Assembly: GCF_001049735.1 (NCBI RefSeq)
Contig: NZ_CVPC01000005.1
Location: 124,001-188,000 of the forward strand
From: Nereida ignava
GTDB lineage: Bacteria > Pseudomonadota > Alphaproteobacteria > Rhodobacterales > Rhodobacteraceae
Direction: 5' to 3'
DNA length: 64,000 bases
Shown: one piece after another, positions 17,288 through 27,725 of the stretch
Layout of the letters: every line of letters starts with the position of its first letter
How positions within the stretch are numbered: the stretch's first letter is position 1
Program-made: the position numbers and the translations under genes
Notes under the pieces: model-generated
Database searches by the model: none
Told to the model about the DNA's origin: nothing
What the model saw: only the letters and a program-made list of their open reading frames with translations

Positions 17288-18472
17288 ATGGCCAATGCAC
17301 CCGTTACGCAAGATGTATTGACGATCCCGCGCAAGCAAGTGGACGGGCCGGTTAACCTGATCGGACTGACACGCCCTGCGTTGCGCGAAGCGCTAATCGC
17401 AGCGGGTGCGCCCGAGAAGCAGGCCAAAATGCGAGCAGGCCAGATTTGGCAGTGGCTCTATCAATGGGGGGTGCGCGACTTTGATGCGATGACAAACCTG
17501 TCCAAAGCATACCGTGCCGAACTTGCAGAGAATTTCATAATTGAGATCCCCGAAGTTGTATCAAAACAAGTAAGCAGCGACGGCACCCGCAAGTGGTTGG
17601 TACGTATCGCAGGCGGCCACGAAGTTGAGGTAGTTTATATCCCCGAAACCGATCGCGGCACCTTGTGCATCAGCTCGCAGGTTGGCTGCACGCTGACGTG
17701 TTCATTCTGTCACACGGGTACGCAAAAGCTTGTCCGCAACCTGACCGCTGGCGAAATTATCGGCCAAGTTATGATGGCGCGGGACGATCTGGAAGAATGG
17801 CCAACACCGGGTGAAAAGCACGTTGAAGGGCGATTGCTGTCGAACATCGTGCTGATGGGCATGGGTGAGCCGCTTTATAACTTTGAGAACGTCCGCGACG
17901 CGATGAAGATTGCGATGGACCCAGAGGGCATCCAGCTGTCACGCCGCCGCATCACTTTGTCGACCAGCGGCGTGGTCCCAGAGATTGCCCGCACCGCCCA
18001 AGAAATCGGCTGTCAGCTGGCGGTGTCTTTCCACGCCACCACAGACCCCATCCGTGATACCCTTGTACCGATCAACAAGCGGTGGAACATCGAAGCGCTT
18101 TTGGATGCGTTGCGCGCCTATCCAAAGGCAAGCAACTCTGAGCGGATTACGTTTGAATATGTGATGCTCAAGGGTGTGAACGACAGTGACGAAGATGCGC
18201 ATCGCTTGGTAAAATTGATCGGGGGCATCCCCGCCAAGATCAACTTGATCCCGTTCAACGAATGGCCAGGCGCACCTTATGAACGCTCGTCGAACAACCG
18301 CATTCGTGCGTTCGCAGATATTGTTTACAACGCAGGCTACTCAAGCCCAGTGCGCAAACCGCGGGGCGAAGACATCATGGCAGCATGTGGTCAGCTAAAG
18401 TCCGCAACCGAGCGCGAGCGTAAATCACGCAAGCAAATTGAGGCCGAAGCGGGCATGGCCGCGCAGGATTGA
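17288..18472 (+). CDS. rlmN: 23S rRNA and tRNA adenine C2-methyltransferase
   Basis: A 394-residue radical-SAM methyltransferase that methylates C2 of A2503 in 23S rRNA and A37 in some tRNAs. The radical-SAM motif CTLTCSFCH holds the three cluster cysteines. GMGEPLYNF is the SAM-binding motif, and [11 protein letters not shown] contains the C-terminal cysteine that forms the covalent intermediate. The start ATG at 17288 follows GGAG at good spacing; an extension to 17243 is unlike the family. Its stop lies one base from that of the convergent dehalogenase gene. Confidence 0.97.
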   Translation: MANAPVTQDVLTIPRKQVDGPVNLIGLTRPALREALIAAGAPEKQAKMRAGQIWQWLYQWGVRDFDAMTNLSKAYRAELAENFIIEIPEVVSKQVSSDGTRKWLVRIAGGHEVEVVYIPETDRGTLCISSQVGCTLTCSFCHTGTQKLVRNLTAGEIIGQVMMARDDLEEWPTPGEKHVEGRLLSNIVLMGMGEPLYNFENVRDAMKIAMDPEGIQLSRRRITLSTSGVVPEIARTAQEIGCQLAVSFHATTDPIRDTLVPINKRWNIEALLDALRAYPKASNSERITFEYVMLKGVNDSDEDAHRLVKLIGGIPAKINLIPFNEWPGAPYERSSNNRIRAFADIVYNAGYSSPVRKPRGEDIMAACGQLKSATERERKSRKQIEAEAGMAAQD

Positions 18473-18473
18473 T

Positions 18474-21400
18474 CTAAAGGTCAATCTCTAGCACCCCATC
18501 TTTTTCAGCAGCGCGCGACTGGCACAAAATAATTGTGTCTGCGCGCTGTGCTTTTGACAGCACAAAATCACGGTGCTCAACATGACCGCTTTTCACACCG
18601 CATTTACACACGCCACAAATCCCATCCAAGCATTTCACATCCACACGGATACCGTTTTCATTAAGAACATCCGCCGCCGTTTTATCTTTGGGCACCGCAA
18701 GCGTGCGGCCGTCATTTAGCTTAATGGCAAACGGCTCATTCACGTAATCAGGCTGCTCTGGCACACTGAAATACTCCAAATGTCGCGCTTCTTCCGGAAA
18801 GCCCAGCGCCGCAGCAGATTGAATGACAGACTTCATGTAAGCCTCACTGCCGCAGGTATAGATGTGCATACCTCGTTCATAGGCGGGGATGCTTTCATCC
18901 AGATTAACCCGCGTACCTTCGTCAGTGATGTGTAGTTGTACATGGCTGGCCCATGGCACATTTACCAGATCATCCAGATACGCCATCGAAGCGCGCGTGC
19001 GGCCAGAATAGTGCAACGCAAACGGGCGGCCTTCGGCGTGTAATTCATGGGCCATTGCGATCATCGGCGTGATGCCAATCCCGCCACCAAACAAAAGCGT
19101 GGTATGTTCTGTCTGCTCAAGGGCAAAGTGGTTGATGGGGGGCGATACAAAGACCCTTCGGCCTTCCTCAAAAATGCGGTGCATCAACTTAGATCCCCCG
19201 CGGCCATCATCCTCGCGCAGCACACCAATTTGATAGGTGCTCCTGTCAGCGGGATTACCAGACATGGAATACTGGCGAAGATATTCTGGGGATACCAACA
19301 CGTCCAAATGCGCACCCGCCTGCCACGCAGGAAGGGGCGAGCCGTCTGCGGCAGTGAATTCATATTTCGCAATATCGGCCGTCATCTTTTCGACTTTTGA
19401 GATGCGCATCTCAATCACAGGGCTGTCCCCATCGGCGGTGTAGGTGTGCGCAACCTCGGCCACTTCGCCGCCCGCCAGCTTGGCCTTATAGGCGTCTGCG
19501 GTGATCATATCGCGGTAGGCTTTAATCCCGGCTTCTCGGTCCATCTCAAAAGGATACGGATAGGGGTGCGGCGCAAGGTTGGCCGGATAAACCGCAAGGG
19601 TTTGGTCTTCGTATTTCAGATCAAGATCCTTTTGCAGATCGCGCGCATTGACAGGTTTATCTGTCGGGCGGTAGCCGCCGTCCTCAGTAATTTCGAGATC
19701 CCACCACCACTTTTTGACGCTGTTCAAACCGCCATTACCAACCGCATCATCAAGCTTTGCTAGTAACGGTGCTGCTTTTGGCACATTCATCGCAGCCCAC
19801 CGAAAGGGCTTTTCCTTGAAGACCCCCTCAAGGTTCCACGGGCAAGTTTTCATACAGCGACCACACATCGCGCCACCCGGTGTTGTAACGCGGTATGTTG
19901 TGCATTTCTGGCTATCAGATTTCCAAATCTCATAGCCGTTGAACATCAGTTTTGGTCCCGCGGTGATCGCCCCGCTTGGACACTCGCGCGCACATTTGTT
20001 GCACGCGTTACAAAAGTTCTGCAGCCCGAAATCAATCGGCTTGTCGTGACTAAGCGGCAGGTCCGTGGTCACCACACCAGATTTCAGCCGCGGCCCCAAA
20101 AAGGGGTTAAGGATGACTTCACCAATGCGGCTGACCTCGCCCAACCCTGCCAAAAGCAACAGCGGCGGCTGCAATACCTCACCGTCCATCACCGTGTGGG
20201 CCTTGGCGGAATACCCAAGATTACGGATTTGTTTGGCCAACACACCGCCCAGCAAAGAGAACCGCAAATATGCGCGCATGGATTGCGCGACCGCAATCCA
20301 ATCATCCCCCGACGACCCCTCCATCGACGGATAGCCCTGATCAACAATCGTCGAAATTGCCTGATCGTGGGTAGGCGTGATCGGTGCACCCGTTGCATCG
20401 TGCGAATACCACGTCCAATCAGGGCAGCGCGAAATGCCAACAGCGTCGACGCCCAAAAAGTAGCTGGTGGCTTTTACCAAATTGGCGGCCTCAGTCGGGC
20501 TTAGCTGCGCTTTTTCAGCCGCTGGCACACCGTCTTGCAACAGAACAAACGCCCCAAGCGCACGGCGCTGCGCCGACGACGGAGCCGATTTTCGCACATA
20601 CAAGCCACCCGTAGAGGCCTTTTGCAGCGGCTTACCCATATCGCCGAACTGCGCACGCGCAAACATATCTGTGCGCTTTGGAACGCGTGCCACCCGCGCT
20701 TCGTCAATGTAAGTTGTAGGATCATCTACACGCTTCAGTGTCTCGAACGGATGTGCCCCATCTACAAAGCGCCGCTTGGCAAAAGGCGCCGCGTTCAACG
20801 CATTTTTCGCTGATTTTGTGCCAAGCTTCCAACGGATGCCAAACGCACTTTTGGGTTGCTCGGCCAAAGGGACAAGCGGGCGATCAACCGCAAGATCAAG
20901 CGAGGTTGTCACAACAGCCAGACCAAATCGCGTGCCAACGTAAGGATGTGTCAGCGCACCATTTTCGACAGTTGTCAGGCCCGCGCTGACCGAAAGACGG
21001 CCAAGGTCCACATCACTTGTGCTGGCCGTATGCGCGCGCGCCGACTGCCCCAAAACGCGTAAGTAATTGGCAATGACAGTCGCAGACTCAGCCGCCAGCA
21101 AAGCCGCGCGGTGGGCATAGGCGCCCTCGATCCATTCTGTGCCAATTTCATCCGGCAAAATATCCCGCGGATTTTCGTACAAAAAGACAATGGCGTGGGT
21201 GTGATCATCGATTGAGGTTACAGGCGCTTGGACCGAGTCTTTCAGATCGGCCATGATCATATCAATGCCCGATGCCAGCGATTTGGTTTGCCGCGTTTGC
21301 AGGTCATGGGCCAAGCGGTCGATGTCAGGGTTGCGGAACGGCGCCACAAGGCGGTCCGTATCCGTGATGCGGCAAATACCGACAGCGGCTGCATCGTTGA

Positions 21401-21677
21401 AAAAGCCAAAAGCCTTAAGGTGATCCGCACGCTCTTGAATATCCGATGGGATATCGCTTTGCCCGCGGTTGATCAGCCCGTCCCGGATGGCATCTAGCAT
21501 TGCTTGATGTTCGCGCATGGCATTGATGACAGAATGCGGCTTATCAGACGTGAACGTCAGTTGGGTTTGCTTTGGAACACCACGCAACATCGGCTGCTCG
21601 CCCCGCGCCAAAAGCTCTGAAGGGTATGGCCCCATATGAATGGGACGCGTTTTGTCAGAGAAGAAGCGAACGGTCAT
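18474..21677 (-). CDS. Self-sufficient catabolic reductive dehalogenase (B12/Fe-S domain fused to flavin-2Fe-2S reductase)
   Basis: A 1067-residue fusion. Residues about 1-335 and 335-640 are two related halves: LGQSARAHT near 209-217 matches LGYSAKAHT near 487-495, and each is followed about 40 residues later by a VVTT segment. This is the arrangement of cobalamin-dependent reductive dehalogenases with a vestigial N-terminal copy. Two ferredoxin-type motifs follow: C556, C559, C562, C566P and C592, C605, C608, C612P. Residues about 755-975 form a flavin/NAD reductase domain (RQYS 801-804, GGGIGITP 864-871). The last 80 residues are a plant-type 2Fe-2S ferredoxin (C1016, C1021, C1024, C1052). 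There is no Tat signal and no adjacent membrane anchor, so it should be cytosolic, taking electrons from NAD(P)H to cleave carbon-halogen bonds as in the NpRdhA/BhbA group. The substrate is unknown. ATG at 21677 is the likely start; TTG at 21692 is possible. It lies alone between rlmN and tRNA-Lys. Confidence 0.88.
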   Translation of the reverse strand: MTVRFFSDKTRPIHMGPYPSELLARGEQPMLRGVPKQTQLTFTSDKPHSVINAMREHQAMLDAIRDGLINRGQSDIPSDIQERADHLKAFGFFNDAAAVGICRITDTDRLVAPFRNPDIDRLAHDLQTRQTKSLASGIDMIMADLKDSVQAPVTSIDDHTHAIVFLYENPRDILPDEIGTEWIEGAYAHRAALLAAESATVIANYLRVLGQSARAHTASTSDVDLGRLSVSAGLTTVENGALTHPYVGTRFGLAVVTTSLDLAVDRPLVPLAEQPKSAFGIRWKLGTKSAKNALNAAPFAKRRFVDGAHPFETLKRVDDPTTYIDEARVARVPKRTDMFARAQFGDMGKPLQKASTGGLYVRKSAPSSAQRRALGAFVLLQDGVPAAEKAQLSPTEAANLVKATSYFLGVDAVGISRCPDWTWYSHDATGAPITPTHDQAISTIVDQGYPSMEGSSGDDWIAVAQSMRAYLRFSLLGGVLAKQIRNLGYSAKAHTVMDGEVLQPPLLLLAGLGEVSRIGEVILNPFLGPRLKSGVVTTDLPLSHDKPIDFGLQNFCNACNKCARECPSGAITAGPKLMFNGYEIWKSDSQKCTTYRVTTPGGAMCGRCMKTCPWNLEGVFKEKPFRWAAMNVPKAAPLLAKLDDAVGNGGLNSVKKWWWDLEITEDGGYRPTDKPVNARDLQKDLDLKYEDQTLAVYPANLAPHPYPYPFEMDREAGIKAYRDMITADAYKAKLAGGEVAEVAHTYTADGDSPVIEMRISKVEKMTADIAKYEFTAADGSPLPAWQAGAHLDVLVSPEYLRQYSMSGNPADRSTYQIGVLREDDGRGGSKLMHRIFEEGRRVFVSPPINHFALEQTEHTTLLFGGGIGITPMIAMAHELHAEGRPFALHYSGRTRASMAYLDDLVNVPWASHVQLHITDEGTRVNLDESIPAYERGMHIYTCGSEAYMKSVIQSAAALGFPEEARHLEYFSVPEQPDYVNEPFAIKLNDGRTLAVPKDKTAADVLNENGIRVDVKCLDGICGVCKCGVKSGHVEHRDFVLSKAQRADTIILCQSRAAEKDGVLEIDL

Positions 21678-21804
21678 AAAGCTGTGATCCAAAGGTTGTT
21701 TGAAACAGTGGTAGCAGCATTATGTGAAGAAGTGGAATGCCTTGCGGCGGTGTCCGGTGCCTCGCGTGTTCACGCATCACTCTCATGGTAGAAAAGAGAG
21801 AAAA

Positions 21805-21880
21805 TGGTGAGCCCTACAGGGTTCGAACCTGTGACCTACTGATTAAAAGTCAGCCGCTCTACCAGCTGAGCTAAGGGCCC
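21805..21880 (-). tRNA. tRNA-Lys (anticodon TTT)
   Basis: A complete 76-base cloverleaf on the minus strand. The acceptor stem starts GGGCCC, the anticodon loop reads CTTTTAA giving UUU, the T-loop is GGTTCGAAC, and CCA is encoded at the 3' end. The 3' end faces the reductive dehalogenase gene, 127 bases away. Confidence 0.97.
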
Positions 21881-21892
21881 ACACAAGGCGCT

Positions 21893-21921
21893 TATCTAGA
21901 AAGACACTCCGATGGGGTCAA
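21893..21921 (-). promoter_or_regulatory. Probable promoter of tRNA-Lys
   Basis: On the minus strand a -35 TTGACC (21921-21916) and a -10 TAGATA (21898-21893) are separated by exactly 17 bases. They lie about 13 bases upstream of the mature tRNA 5' end, a typical stable-RNA promoter position. The -35 sits inside the near-palindrome GGGGTTGACCCC. Confidence 0.65.
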
Positions 21922-21998
21922 CCCCGTTTTTTCAGAATCTCTTTCCCTTTTATTATGAAATCCCTATATCCGCTCAAATGACCAAAAATACTGATCAT

Positions 21999-22799
21999 AT
22001 GCCCGTCAATTTTATGAAAATGCACGGTGCCGGAAACGATTTTGTCGTAATCGACAGTCGTAATGGTGGTCCTGTGGTGTCTGCAAAGCTGGTTGCGGCC
22101 ATCGCTGACAGGAATCGCGGCGTGGGATTCGACCAACTGGCCGTCATCGAGGACGGGCTGCGTCTGACATTTTACAACTCGGACGGATCTACATCGGGGG
22201 CGTGTGGAAATGCTACCCGCTGCATCGCTGCGCGCGAAATGGCAATGACGGGGGTGACAGAGCTTGCGCTTCAAACGGACCGCGGCGCACTTCGGGCGGT
22301 GATGGTTGACGGTGAAACATGGATCAACATGGGCCAGCCGCAACTTGAATGGCACGACGTGCCGCTTGCCGAGCCACTCGATACCTTGTCGCTTCCGATT
22401 GATGGCAGCCCTGCGGCAACTGGCATGGGCAACCCGCATTGCACTTTCTTTGTGGATGATGCCGAGGCAATTGATCTGGCTTCTTTCGGTCACAAGCACG
22501 AGCACAATCCGCTTTACCCCGAACGCACCAACGTCCAAGTCGCCCATGTTGTGGGTCCTGACCATCTGCGGATGCGCGTATGGGAACGCGGCGCAGGTAT
22601 CACGCTTGCCTCTGGTTCGTCTTCCTGCGCCACGGCTGTTGCTGCGCATCGCCGCGGATTGACCGGACGCAAAGTGCGAATTGATCTAGATGGTGGCACG
22701 TTAGTGATTGACTGGCGTGATGATGGCGTGTGGATGACAGGCCCGACCGCCCATGTTTTTGACGGTGTTCTGACAGCCGGTTGGTTGGCGGGCTTATGA
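21999..22799 (+). CDS. dapF: Diaminopimelate epimerase
   Basis: A 266-residue cytosolic enzyme converting LL- to meso-diaminopimelate for lysine and peptidoglycan. [15 protein letters not shown] opens the fold. The two catalytic cysteines are in ACGNATRC (first half) and in [10 protein letters not shown] (second half), a conservative variant of the usual G-S-G-x-C-A-T-A. The start is ambiguous: ATG at 21999 sits next to the conserved N-terminus and ATG at 21978 is also possible. An upstream extension to 21912 would run into the tRNA-Lys promoter. Its stop overlaps the next gene as ATGA, forming a dapF-mtaB-GST operon. Confidence 0.94.
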   Translation: MPVNFMKMHGAGNDFVVIDSRNGGPVVSAKLVAAIADRNRGVGFDQLAVIEDGLRLTFYNSDGSTSGACGNATRCIAAREMAMTGVTELALQTDRGALRAVMVDGETWINMGQPQLEWHDVPLAEPLDTLSLPIDGSPAATGMGNPHCTFFVDDAEAIDLASFGHKHEHNPLYPERTNVQVAHVVGPDHLRMRVWERGAGITLASGSSSCATAVAAHRRGLTGRKVRIDLDGGTLVIDWRDDGVWMTGPTAHVFDGVLTAGWLAGL

Positions 22800-24049
22800 G
22801 CGCACCTGTTTTCTCAAACCACGGATGCCGCCTGAACGCCTATGAGACCGAGGCGATGAAAGAGCTGGCCCAAGGTGCTGGCCTAAATGATGCAGTCATC
22901 ATCAACACCTGTGCTGTGACCGCCGAGGCTGTGCGCAAAGCGCGCAAAGACATTCGTAAGCTGCGTCGTGAAAACCCCGACGCCAAGGTTATCGTGACCG
23001 GTTGTGCCGCACAAATTGACCCCGACAGTTTCGCCCAAATGGATGAAGTCGACGCAGTTATCGGCAACACCGAGAAAATGGACGCTGGCACATGGTCAGG
23101 GCTTGCGGCGGACTTTGTCGGTAAGGTTGAGCCCGTTCAAGTTGACGACATTATGTCTGTTACGGAAACCGCTGGTCATTTGATTGATGGTTTTGGAACA
23201 CGCAGCCGCGCCTATGTGCAGGTCCAGAACGGATGCGATCACCGCTGCACATTTTGCATCATCCCTTACGGTCGCGGCAATTCACGATCCGTTGCCGCAG
23301 GCGTGGTGGTTGAGCAGATCAAGCGGCTTGTGGGGCGCGGATATAACGAGGTCGTTCTGACTGGAGTTGATCTGACCTCATGGGGTGCAGATTTACCGAT
23401 GGCACCCAAACTGGGTGACTTGGTGATGCGCATTTTGAAATTGGTGCCTGACCTGCCCCGTTTACGTATTTCAAGCATCGATAGTATTGAGGTCGACGAG
23501 GCCTTGATGGAAGCCATCGCAACACAGCCGCGTCTGATGCCACATCTGCATCTTTCGCTGCAGGCGGGGGATGATCTGATCCTCAAGCGGATGAAGCGGC
23601 GGCACCTGCGTGGTGACGCGATTGCGTTCTGCCAAGAAGCGCGCAAGCTACGCCCCGATATGACTTTTGGCGCCGACATCATTGCAGGCTTTCCGACCGA
23701 GACCGAAGAGATGTTTGAGAATTCTTTGAAGCTGGTTGAGGAATGTGATTTGACGTGGCTGCACGTCTTTCCCTATTCACCACGCCCCGGCACGCCTGCT
23801 GCGCGCATGCCTGCGGTGCAAGGTGGCGCAATCAAAGACCGTGCGGCGCGGCTGCGGGCCGCTGGCGATGCGCAGGTCAACGCGCATTTGGCTCGGCAAG
23901 TGGGCCAGACCCACAACGTGCTGATGGAAAACCCACGGATGGGACGCACGGAGCAATTCACCGAAGTGCATTTTGAGACAGATCAGCCAGAAAGCCAGGT
24001 CGTGAAGGCAGTGATCGCAGGGCACACGGCAACACATCTGGTCGCATGA
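22796..24049 (+). CDS. mtaB: tRNA t6A37 methylthiotransferase
   Basis: A 417-residue radical-SAM enzyme of the MiaB/RimO/MtaB family that adds a methylthio group to t6A37 of tRNAs reading ANN codons. An N-terminal UPF0004 domain carries cysteines in NHGCRLN, INTCAV and VTGCAA; the radical-SAM motif is CDHRCTFC; a C-terminal TRAM-like region is reduced. The spacing and N-terminal cysteines favour MtaB over MiaB. The ATG at 22796 overlaps the dapF TGA, and its own stop overlaps the following GST gene in the same ATGA manner. Confidence 0.93.
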   Translation: MSAPVFSNHGCRLNAYETEAMKELAQGAGLNDAVIINTCAVTAEAVRKARKDIRKLRRENPDAKVIVTGCAAQIDPDSFAQMDEVDAVIGNTEKMDAGTWSGLAADFVGKVEPVQVDDIMSVTETAGHLIDGFGTRSRAYVQVQNGCDHRCTFCIIPYGRGNSRSVAAGVVVEQIKRLVGRGYNEVVLTGVDLTSWGADLPMAPKLGDLVMRILKLVPDLPRLRISSIDSIEVDEALMEAIATQPRLMPHLHLSLQAGDDLILKRMKRRHLRGDAIAFCQEARKLRPDMTFGADIIAGFPTETEEMFENSLKLVEECDLTWLHVFPYSPRPGTPAARMPAVQGGAIKDRAARLRAAGDAQVNAHLARQVGQTHNVLMENPRMGRTEQFTEVHFETDQPESQVVKAVIAGHTATHLVA

Positions 24050-24675
24050 CACCTATACTTTATTCATTCAGGCGCTGCCCCTACGCGATGCGCGCACGCT
24101 TGGCGATTACACTGTCGCAAACCCGCGTTGAGCTGCGCGAAATCATTTTACGCGATAAGCCGGCGGCAATGCTTGCTGCATCCCCCAAAGGCACAGTTCC
24201 CGTTTTGGTGATTGGCGATGAGGTGATTGAGGAAAGCCTTGATATAATGAAGTGGGCCTTGGCGGATCATCCGCTTGGTGCACTGTCAGACAAGGATGCC
24301 GAGTTAATCGCGCTCAATGACGGGCCATTCAAATCGGCCCTTGATCGCACGAAATACGCAACACGCTTTCCGGGTACCGACCCAAACGCCGAGCGCGAGA
24401 AAGGCTGCGCATTTATTGCAACGCTTGAGGCGCGCCTGTCAGGACCCTGGCTTGGCGGTGATACAGCATCGCTGGTGGATTACGCTATTCTGCCGTTCAT
24501 CCGGCAATTTGCGAACACTGACGCGACATGGTTCGCCGAGCAGCCCTACCCACGCGTTCAAAAATGGCTTGGTGATTTTTTGGCGTCGCCCCTGTTTCAA
24601 TCGATCATGAACAAATACGAGCGGTGGGACGAGCTAAGCCCTTCAGAGCCCGTCTATTTCCCTTCAAATCCGTAA
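24046..24675 (+). CDS. Glutathione S-transferase family protein 1
   Basis: A 209-residue thioredoxin-fold protein with a helical C-terminal domain. The N-terminal motif RRCPYAMRARL resembles that of omega/GrxB-like transferases, where the cysteine is catalytic. GTVPVL with a following cis-proline and EES glutathione-binding pair is present. It overlaps mtaB by four bases and is the last gene of the dapF operon. The substrate is unknown; a thiol-transferase role is more likely than detoxification conjugation, given the CPYA motif. Confidence 0.85.
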   Translation: MTPILYSFRRCPYAMRARLAITLSQTRVELREIILRDKPAAMLAASPKGTVPVLVIGDEVIEESLDIMKWALADHPLGALSDKDAELIALNDGPFKSALDRTKYATRFPGTDPNAEREKGCAFIATLEARLSGPWLGGDTASLVDYAILPFIRQFANTDATWFAEQPYPRVQKWLGDFLASPLFQSIMNKYERWDELSPSEPVYFPSNP

Positions 24676-24872
24676 ACACATGCAAAAAACAGGTATGTTT
24701 GTGCGACATACTGGAGCAGTTTGGCGGGCAGACTTCAATGTGTGCTGGACGGATTGCAATCTGCGTTCTAAATAGCGTGTCGATAGCGGCTGCAGGATTC
24801 CCTGTGGCCTGTTCATATTTGATCGACCCATTCGGCCGATCCGCCTAACGGAAACAAGGGGAGAACACGATC

Positions 24873-25436
24873 GTGTCTCACGCAGAAAATACGCAAGGCA
24901 CCCGCCGCGACTTCATCTACTACGCCACCGCTGGCGCAGGTGCTGTGGTTACCGGCGCTGCCGTTTGGCCATTGGTCAACCAGATGAACCCAAGTGCTGA
25001 CGTTTTGGCATTGGCATCCATCCGCGTGGATGTGGCCGATGTTGAGCCTGGCACGCAAATCACAGTTCTTTGGCAAGGTAAGCCTGTGTTTATCCGCCGC
25101 CGCAACCCAGAAGAAATCGCCGAAGCACGCGCGGTTGATCTTGGTGCCCTGCCGGATGCGAACGCTGACAACGCAAACCTCGCTGCAGATGCGGATGCGT
25201 CCGATGAAAACCGTGCTCTTGATGAAAACGGCGAGTGGTTGGTCATGATGGGCGTTTGTACCCACCTTGGTTGTGTGCCTCTTGGCGACGGTGCTGGTGA
25301 GTTCAACGGCTGGTTCTGCCCATGCCACGGTTCACACTATGACACCGCAGGCCGTATCCGTAAGGGTCCAGCGCCACGCAACTTGCCTGTTCCAACGGCA
25401 TCGTTTGTCGACGAAACAACAATCCAACTCGGTTAA
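24873..25436 (+). CDS. petA: Ubiquinol-cytochrome c reductase Rieske iron-sulfur subunit
   Basis: A 187-residue Rieske protein of the bc1 complex. A twin-arginine signal (RRDFIYYAT, residues 11-19) precedes one membrane anchor. Cluster-binding boxes are C129-T-H131-L-G-C134 and C149-P-C151-H152-G-S, giving the two cysteine and two histidine ligands plus the disulfide pair. The insertion after residue 90 (aspartate, alanine and asparagine rich) is typical of Rhodobacterales. A GTG start is preceded by GGGGAG. It passes electrons from ubiquinol to cytochrome c1 in the periplasm and is first in the petABC operon. Confidence 0.97.
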   Translation: MSHAENTQGTRRDFIYYATAGAGAVVTGAAVWPLVNQMNPSADVLALASIRVDVADVEPGTQITVLWQGKPVFIRRRNPEEIAEARAVDLGALPDANADNANLAADADASDENRALDENGEWLVMMGVCTHLGCVPLGDGAGEFNGWFCPCHGSHYDTAGRIRKGPAPRNLPVPTASFVDETTIQLG

Positions 25437-25448
25437 GGGAGATACCAT

Positions 25449-26792
25449 ATGTCTGGAATTCCACACGACCACTATGAACCAAAGTCAGACGGCCAGAAAT
25501 GGCTGCACAAGCGCCTTCCCGTTGTAGGCCTGCTTTATGACACGCTGATGCTTCCCACACCAAAGAACCTTAACTGGATGTGGATCTGGGGTATCGTTCT
25601 GACGTTTACTCTGGCACTTCAAATCATCACCGGCATCGTGCTGGTTATGCACTATGTACCGCACGTTGATATGGCGTTTGCCTCTGTTGAGCACATCATG
25701 CGTGACGTGAACGGCGGCCACATGATCCGCTATTTCCACATGAACGGTGCATCGCTGTTTTTTGTCGCTGTATATGCCCACATTTTCCGTGGCCTATACT
25801 ATGGCTCGTACAAAGCGCCACGTGAGGTTACATGGATCATCGGCATGCTGATCTACCTGTTGATGATGGGTACAGCATTCATGGGTTACGTTCTTCCTTG
25901 GGGCCAAATGTCGTTCCACGGTACGGCGGTTATCACTGGCCTGTTCGGTGCGATCCCGTTCGTTGGTGAAAGCATCCAAACATGGTTGCTTGGTGCATCC
26001 GCTGTTGGTCAGCCTGCGCTGAACCGCTTCTTCAGCCTGCACTACCTCATGCCGTTTATCATTGCCGGTCTGGTGATCGTTCACATTTGGGCGTTCCACA
26101 CAACTGGCAACAACAACCCAACTGGTGTTGAAGTACGTCGCACATCCAAAGAAGAAGCAGAGCGGGACACACTCCCCTTCTGGCCATACTTTGTGATCAA
26201 AGACTTGTTCGCACTGGCAATCGTGCTGGTTGTATTCATGGCAGTCGTTGGCTTCATGCCCAACTACCTTGGCCACCCAGACAACTACATTGAAGCGAAC
26301 GCGCTGGTCACACCTGCGCACATCGTTCCCGAGTGGTACTTCTTGCCATTCTACGCAATCCTACGCGCCTTCACAGCGGAAGTATGGGTTGTGCAGTTGG
26401 CTGATTTCGTAACATTTGGCATTGTTGATGCGAAGTTCTTCGGTGTTCTGGCCATGTTTGGTGCGATCGCTGTGATGGCATTGGCACCATGGTTGGACAC
26501 ATCATCAGTCCGCTCTGGCCGCTACCGCCCAATGTTCAAATGGTGGTTTGGCCTTCTGGTTGTCGACTTCTTCGTGCTGATGTGGGTGGGCGCACGCCCT
26601 GCTGAATTCCCATATGATGTCATCTCGCTTATCGCGTCGACCTACTGGTTCGCTTACTTCCTCGTCATTCTGCCGTTGCTTGGCATCATCGAGAAACCGA
26701 TGACACCGCCAACGACAATCGAAGACGACTTCAATGCCCACTACGGCAAAAAAGATGGCGCTGCAGATGCAGTAGCCACACCAGCCGAGTGA
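25449..26792 (+). CDS. petB: Cytochrome b of the bc1 complex
   Basis: A 447-residue membrane protein with eight helices. Four heme-ligand histidines lie on helices B and D (in the [11 protein letters not shown] region and in [10 protein letters not shown]). The quinol-oxidation loop PEWYF is intact at the positive side. It forms both quinone sites of the complex. The start follows AGGGAGAT, 12 bases after petA. Its stop is just before petC, so the three subunits are expressed together. Confidence 0.98.
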   Translation: MSGIPHDHYEPKSDGQKWLHKRLPVVGLLYDTLMLPTPKNLNWMWIWGIVLTFTLALQIITGIVLVMHYVPHVDMAFASVEHIMRDVNGGHMIRYFHMNGASLFFVAVYAHIFRGLYYGSYKAPREVTWIIGMLIYLLMMGTAFMGYVLPWGQMSFHGTAVITGLFGAIPFVGESIQTWLLGASAVGQPALNRFFSLHYLMPFIIAGLVIVHIWAFHTTGNNNPTGVEVRRTSKEEAERDTLPFWPYFVIKDLFALAIVLVVFMAVVGFMPNYLGHPDNYIEANALVTPAHIVPEWYFLPFYAILRAFTAEVWVVQLADFVTFGIVDAKFFGVLAMFGAIAVMALAPWLDTSSVRSGRYRPMFKWWFGLLVVDFFVLMWVGARPAEFPYDVISLIASTYWFAYFLVILPLLGIIEKPMTPPTTIEDDFNAHYGKKDGAADAVATPAE

Positions 26793-26806
26793 GAAAGGAC
26801 TACCCA

Positions 26807-27601
26807 ATGTTGAAGAAACTCGCCCTTACCACAGCAGTTGCCCTCGGCCTTTCGGCCGGCGGCGCGCTTGCTGCTGGTGGATCAGACGCAAAAATTGAAA
26901 ACTATGCGTTTTCATTTGAAGGTCTGACAGGCTCGTTTGACCAGAACCAACTTCAGCGTGGCCTTCAGGTTTACACTGAAATCTGCGCAGCTTGTCACGG
27001 TTTGAAATACGTCTCTTTCCGTAACTTGTCTGACGACGGTGGTCCTGCGCTTCCTGAAGATCAGGTGTTTGCGTACGCCGACGAATATGAAGTCTTTGAT
27101 GCCGCTATCGATGATTTCCGTTCTGCGACGCCTGCCGACAAATTCCCAGCATCCGCACTGGCTAACGCACCTGACTTGTCCTTGATGGCAAAAGCGCGCG
27201 CTGGCTTCCATGGCCCTGCGGGTACAGGCATCAGCCAGCTTATCAATGGCATGGGTGGACCAGAGTACATTGCGTCTCTCTTGGCTGGCTACACCGGCGA
27301 AGAAAAAGAAGAAGCGGGTACCATCCTTTATGAAAACACTGCCTTCCCAGGTGGCTGGATTTCAATGGCGCCCCCTCTTTACGGTGATGATGTTGAATTC
27401 GCGGACGAAGATGCATCAACCGAGTTGGAAGACATCGCTCAGGACGTGTCTGCGTTCTTGATGTGGACAGCTGAGCCTAAAATGATGGCGCGCAAGCAAG
27501 CAGGTCTTACCGGCTTGATCTTCTTGTCTGTGCTTTCAGTCCTGCTTTACCTCACAAACAAGCGTTTGTGGGCGGCAGCAAAGGGCAAAAAATCTGCATA
27601 A
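26807..27601 (+). CDS. petC: Cytochrome c1
   Basis: A 264-residue periplasmic heme protein anchored by one C-terminal helix ([17 protein letters not shown]). A signal peptide ends at LAAG. The heme-attachment motif CAACH is near residue 60 and the methionine ligand lies in a conserved M-A-P-P segment. It receives electrons from the Rieske protein and passes them to soluble or membrane cytochrome c. AAAGGA precedes the ATG. A clear terminator downstream ends the operon. Confidence 0.97.
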   Translation: MLKKLALTTAVALGLSAGGALAAGGSDAKIENYAFSFEGLTGSFDQNQLQRGLQVYTEICAACHGLKYVSFRNLSDDGGPALPEDQVFAYADEYEVFDAAIDDFRSATPADKFPASALANAPDLSLMAKARAGFHGPAGTGISQLINGMGGPEYIASLLAGYTGEEKEEAGTILYENTAFPGGWISMAPPLYGDDVEFADEDASTELEDIAQDVSAFLMWTAEPKMMARKQAGLTGLIFLSVLSVLLYLTNKRLWAAAKGKKSA

Positions 27602-27627
27602 GCCTATCAATTAGGTTTTACGAATTT

Positions 27628-27658
27628 AACGCCCCGTCCACCGTGATGGGGCGTTTTT
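27628..27658 (+). terminator. Rho-independent terminator of petABC
   Basis: An 8-bp stem AACGCCCC/GGGGCGTT (27628-27635 with 27648-27655) with a 12-base loop is followed by a run of T residues. It lies 27 bases after the petC stop. Confidence 0.85.
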
Positions 27659-27725
27659 CTTTGGGCGACACTTGAGGCCGAGCCGCCCGCGCTTTATGCA
27701 ATCTCAAAAGGGGAGTGCACCACCG

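Noticed and set aside
21918-22649. 243-codon frame antisense to dapF
   Set aside because: It covers a conserved gene on the other strand, and its composition and lack of motifs mark it as a shadow frame.
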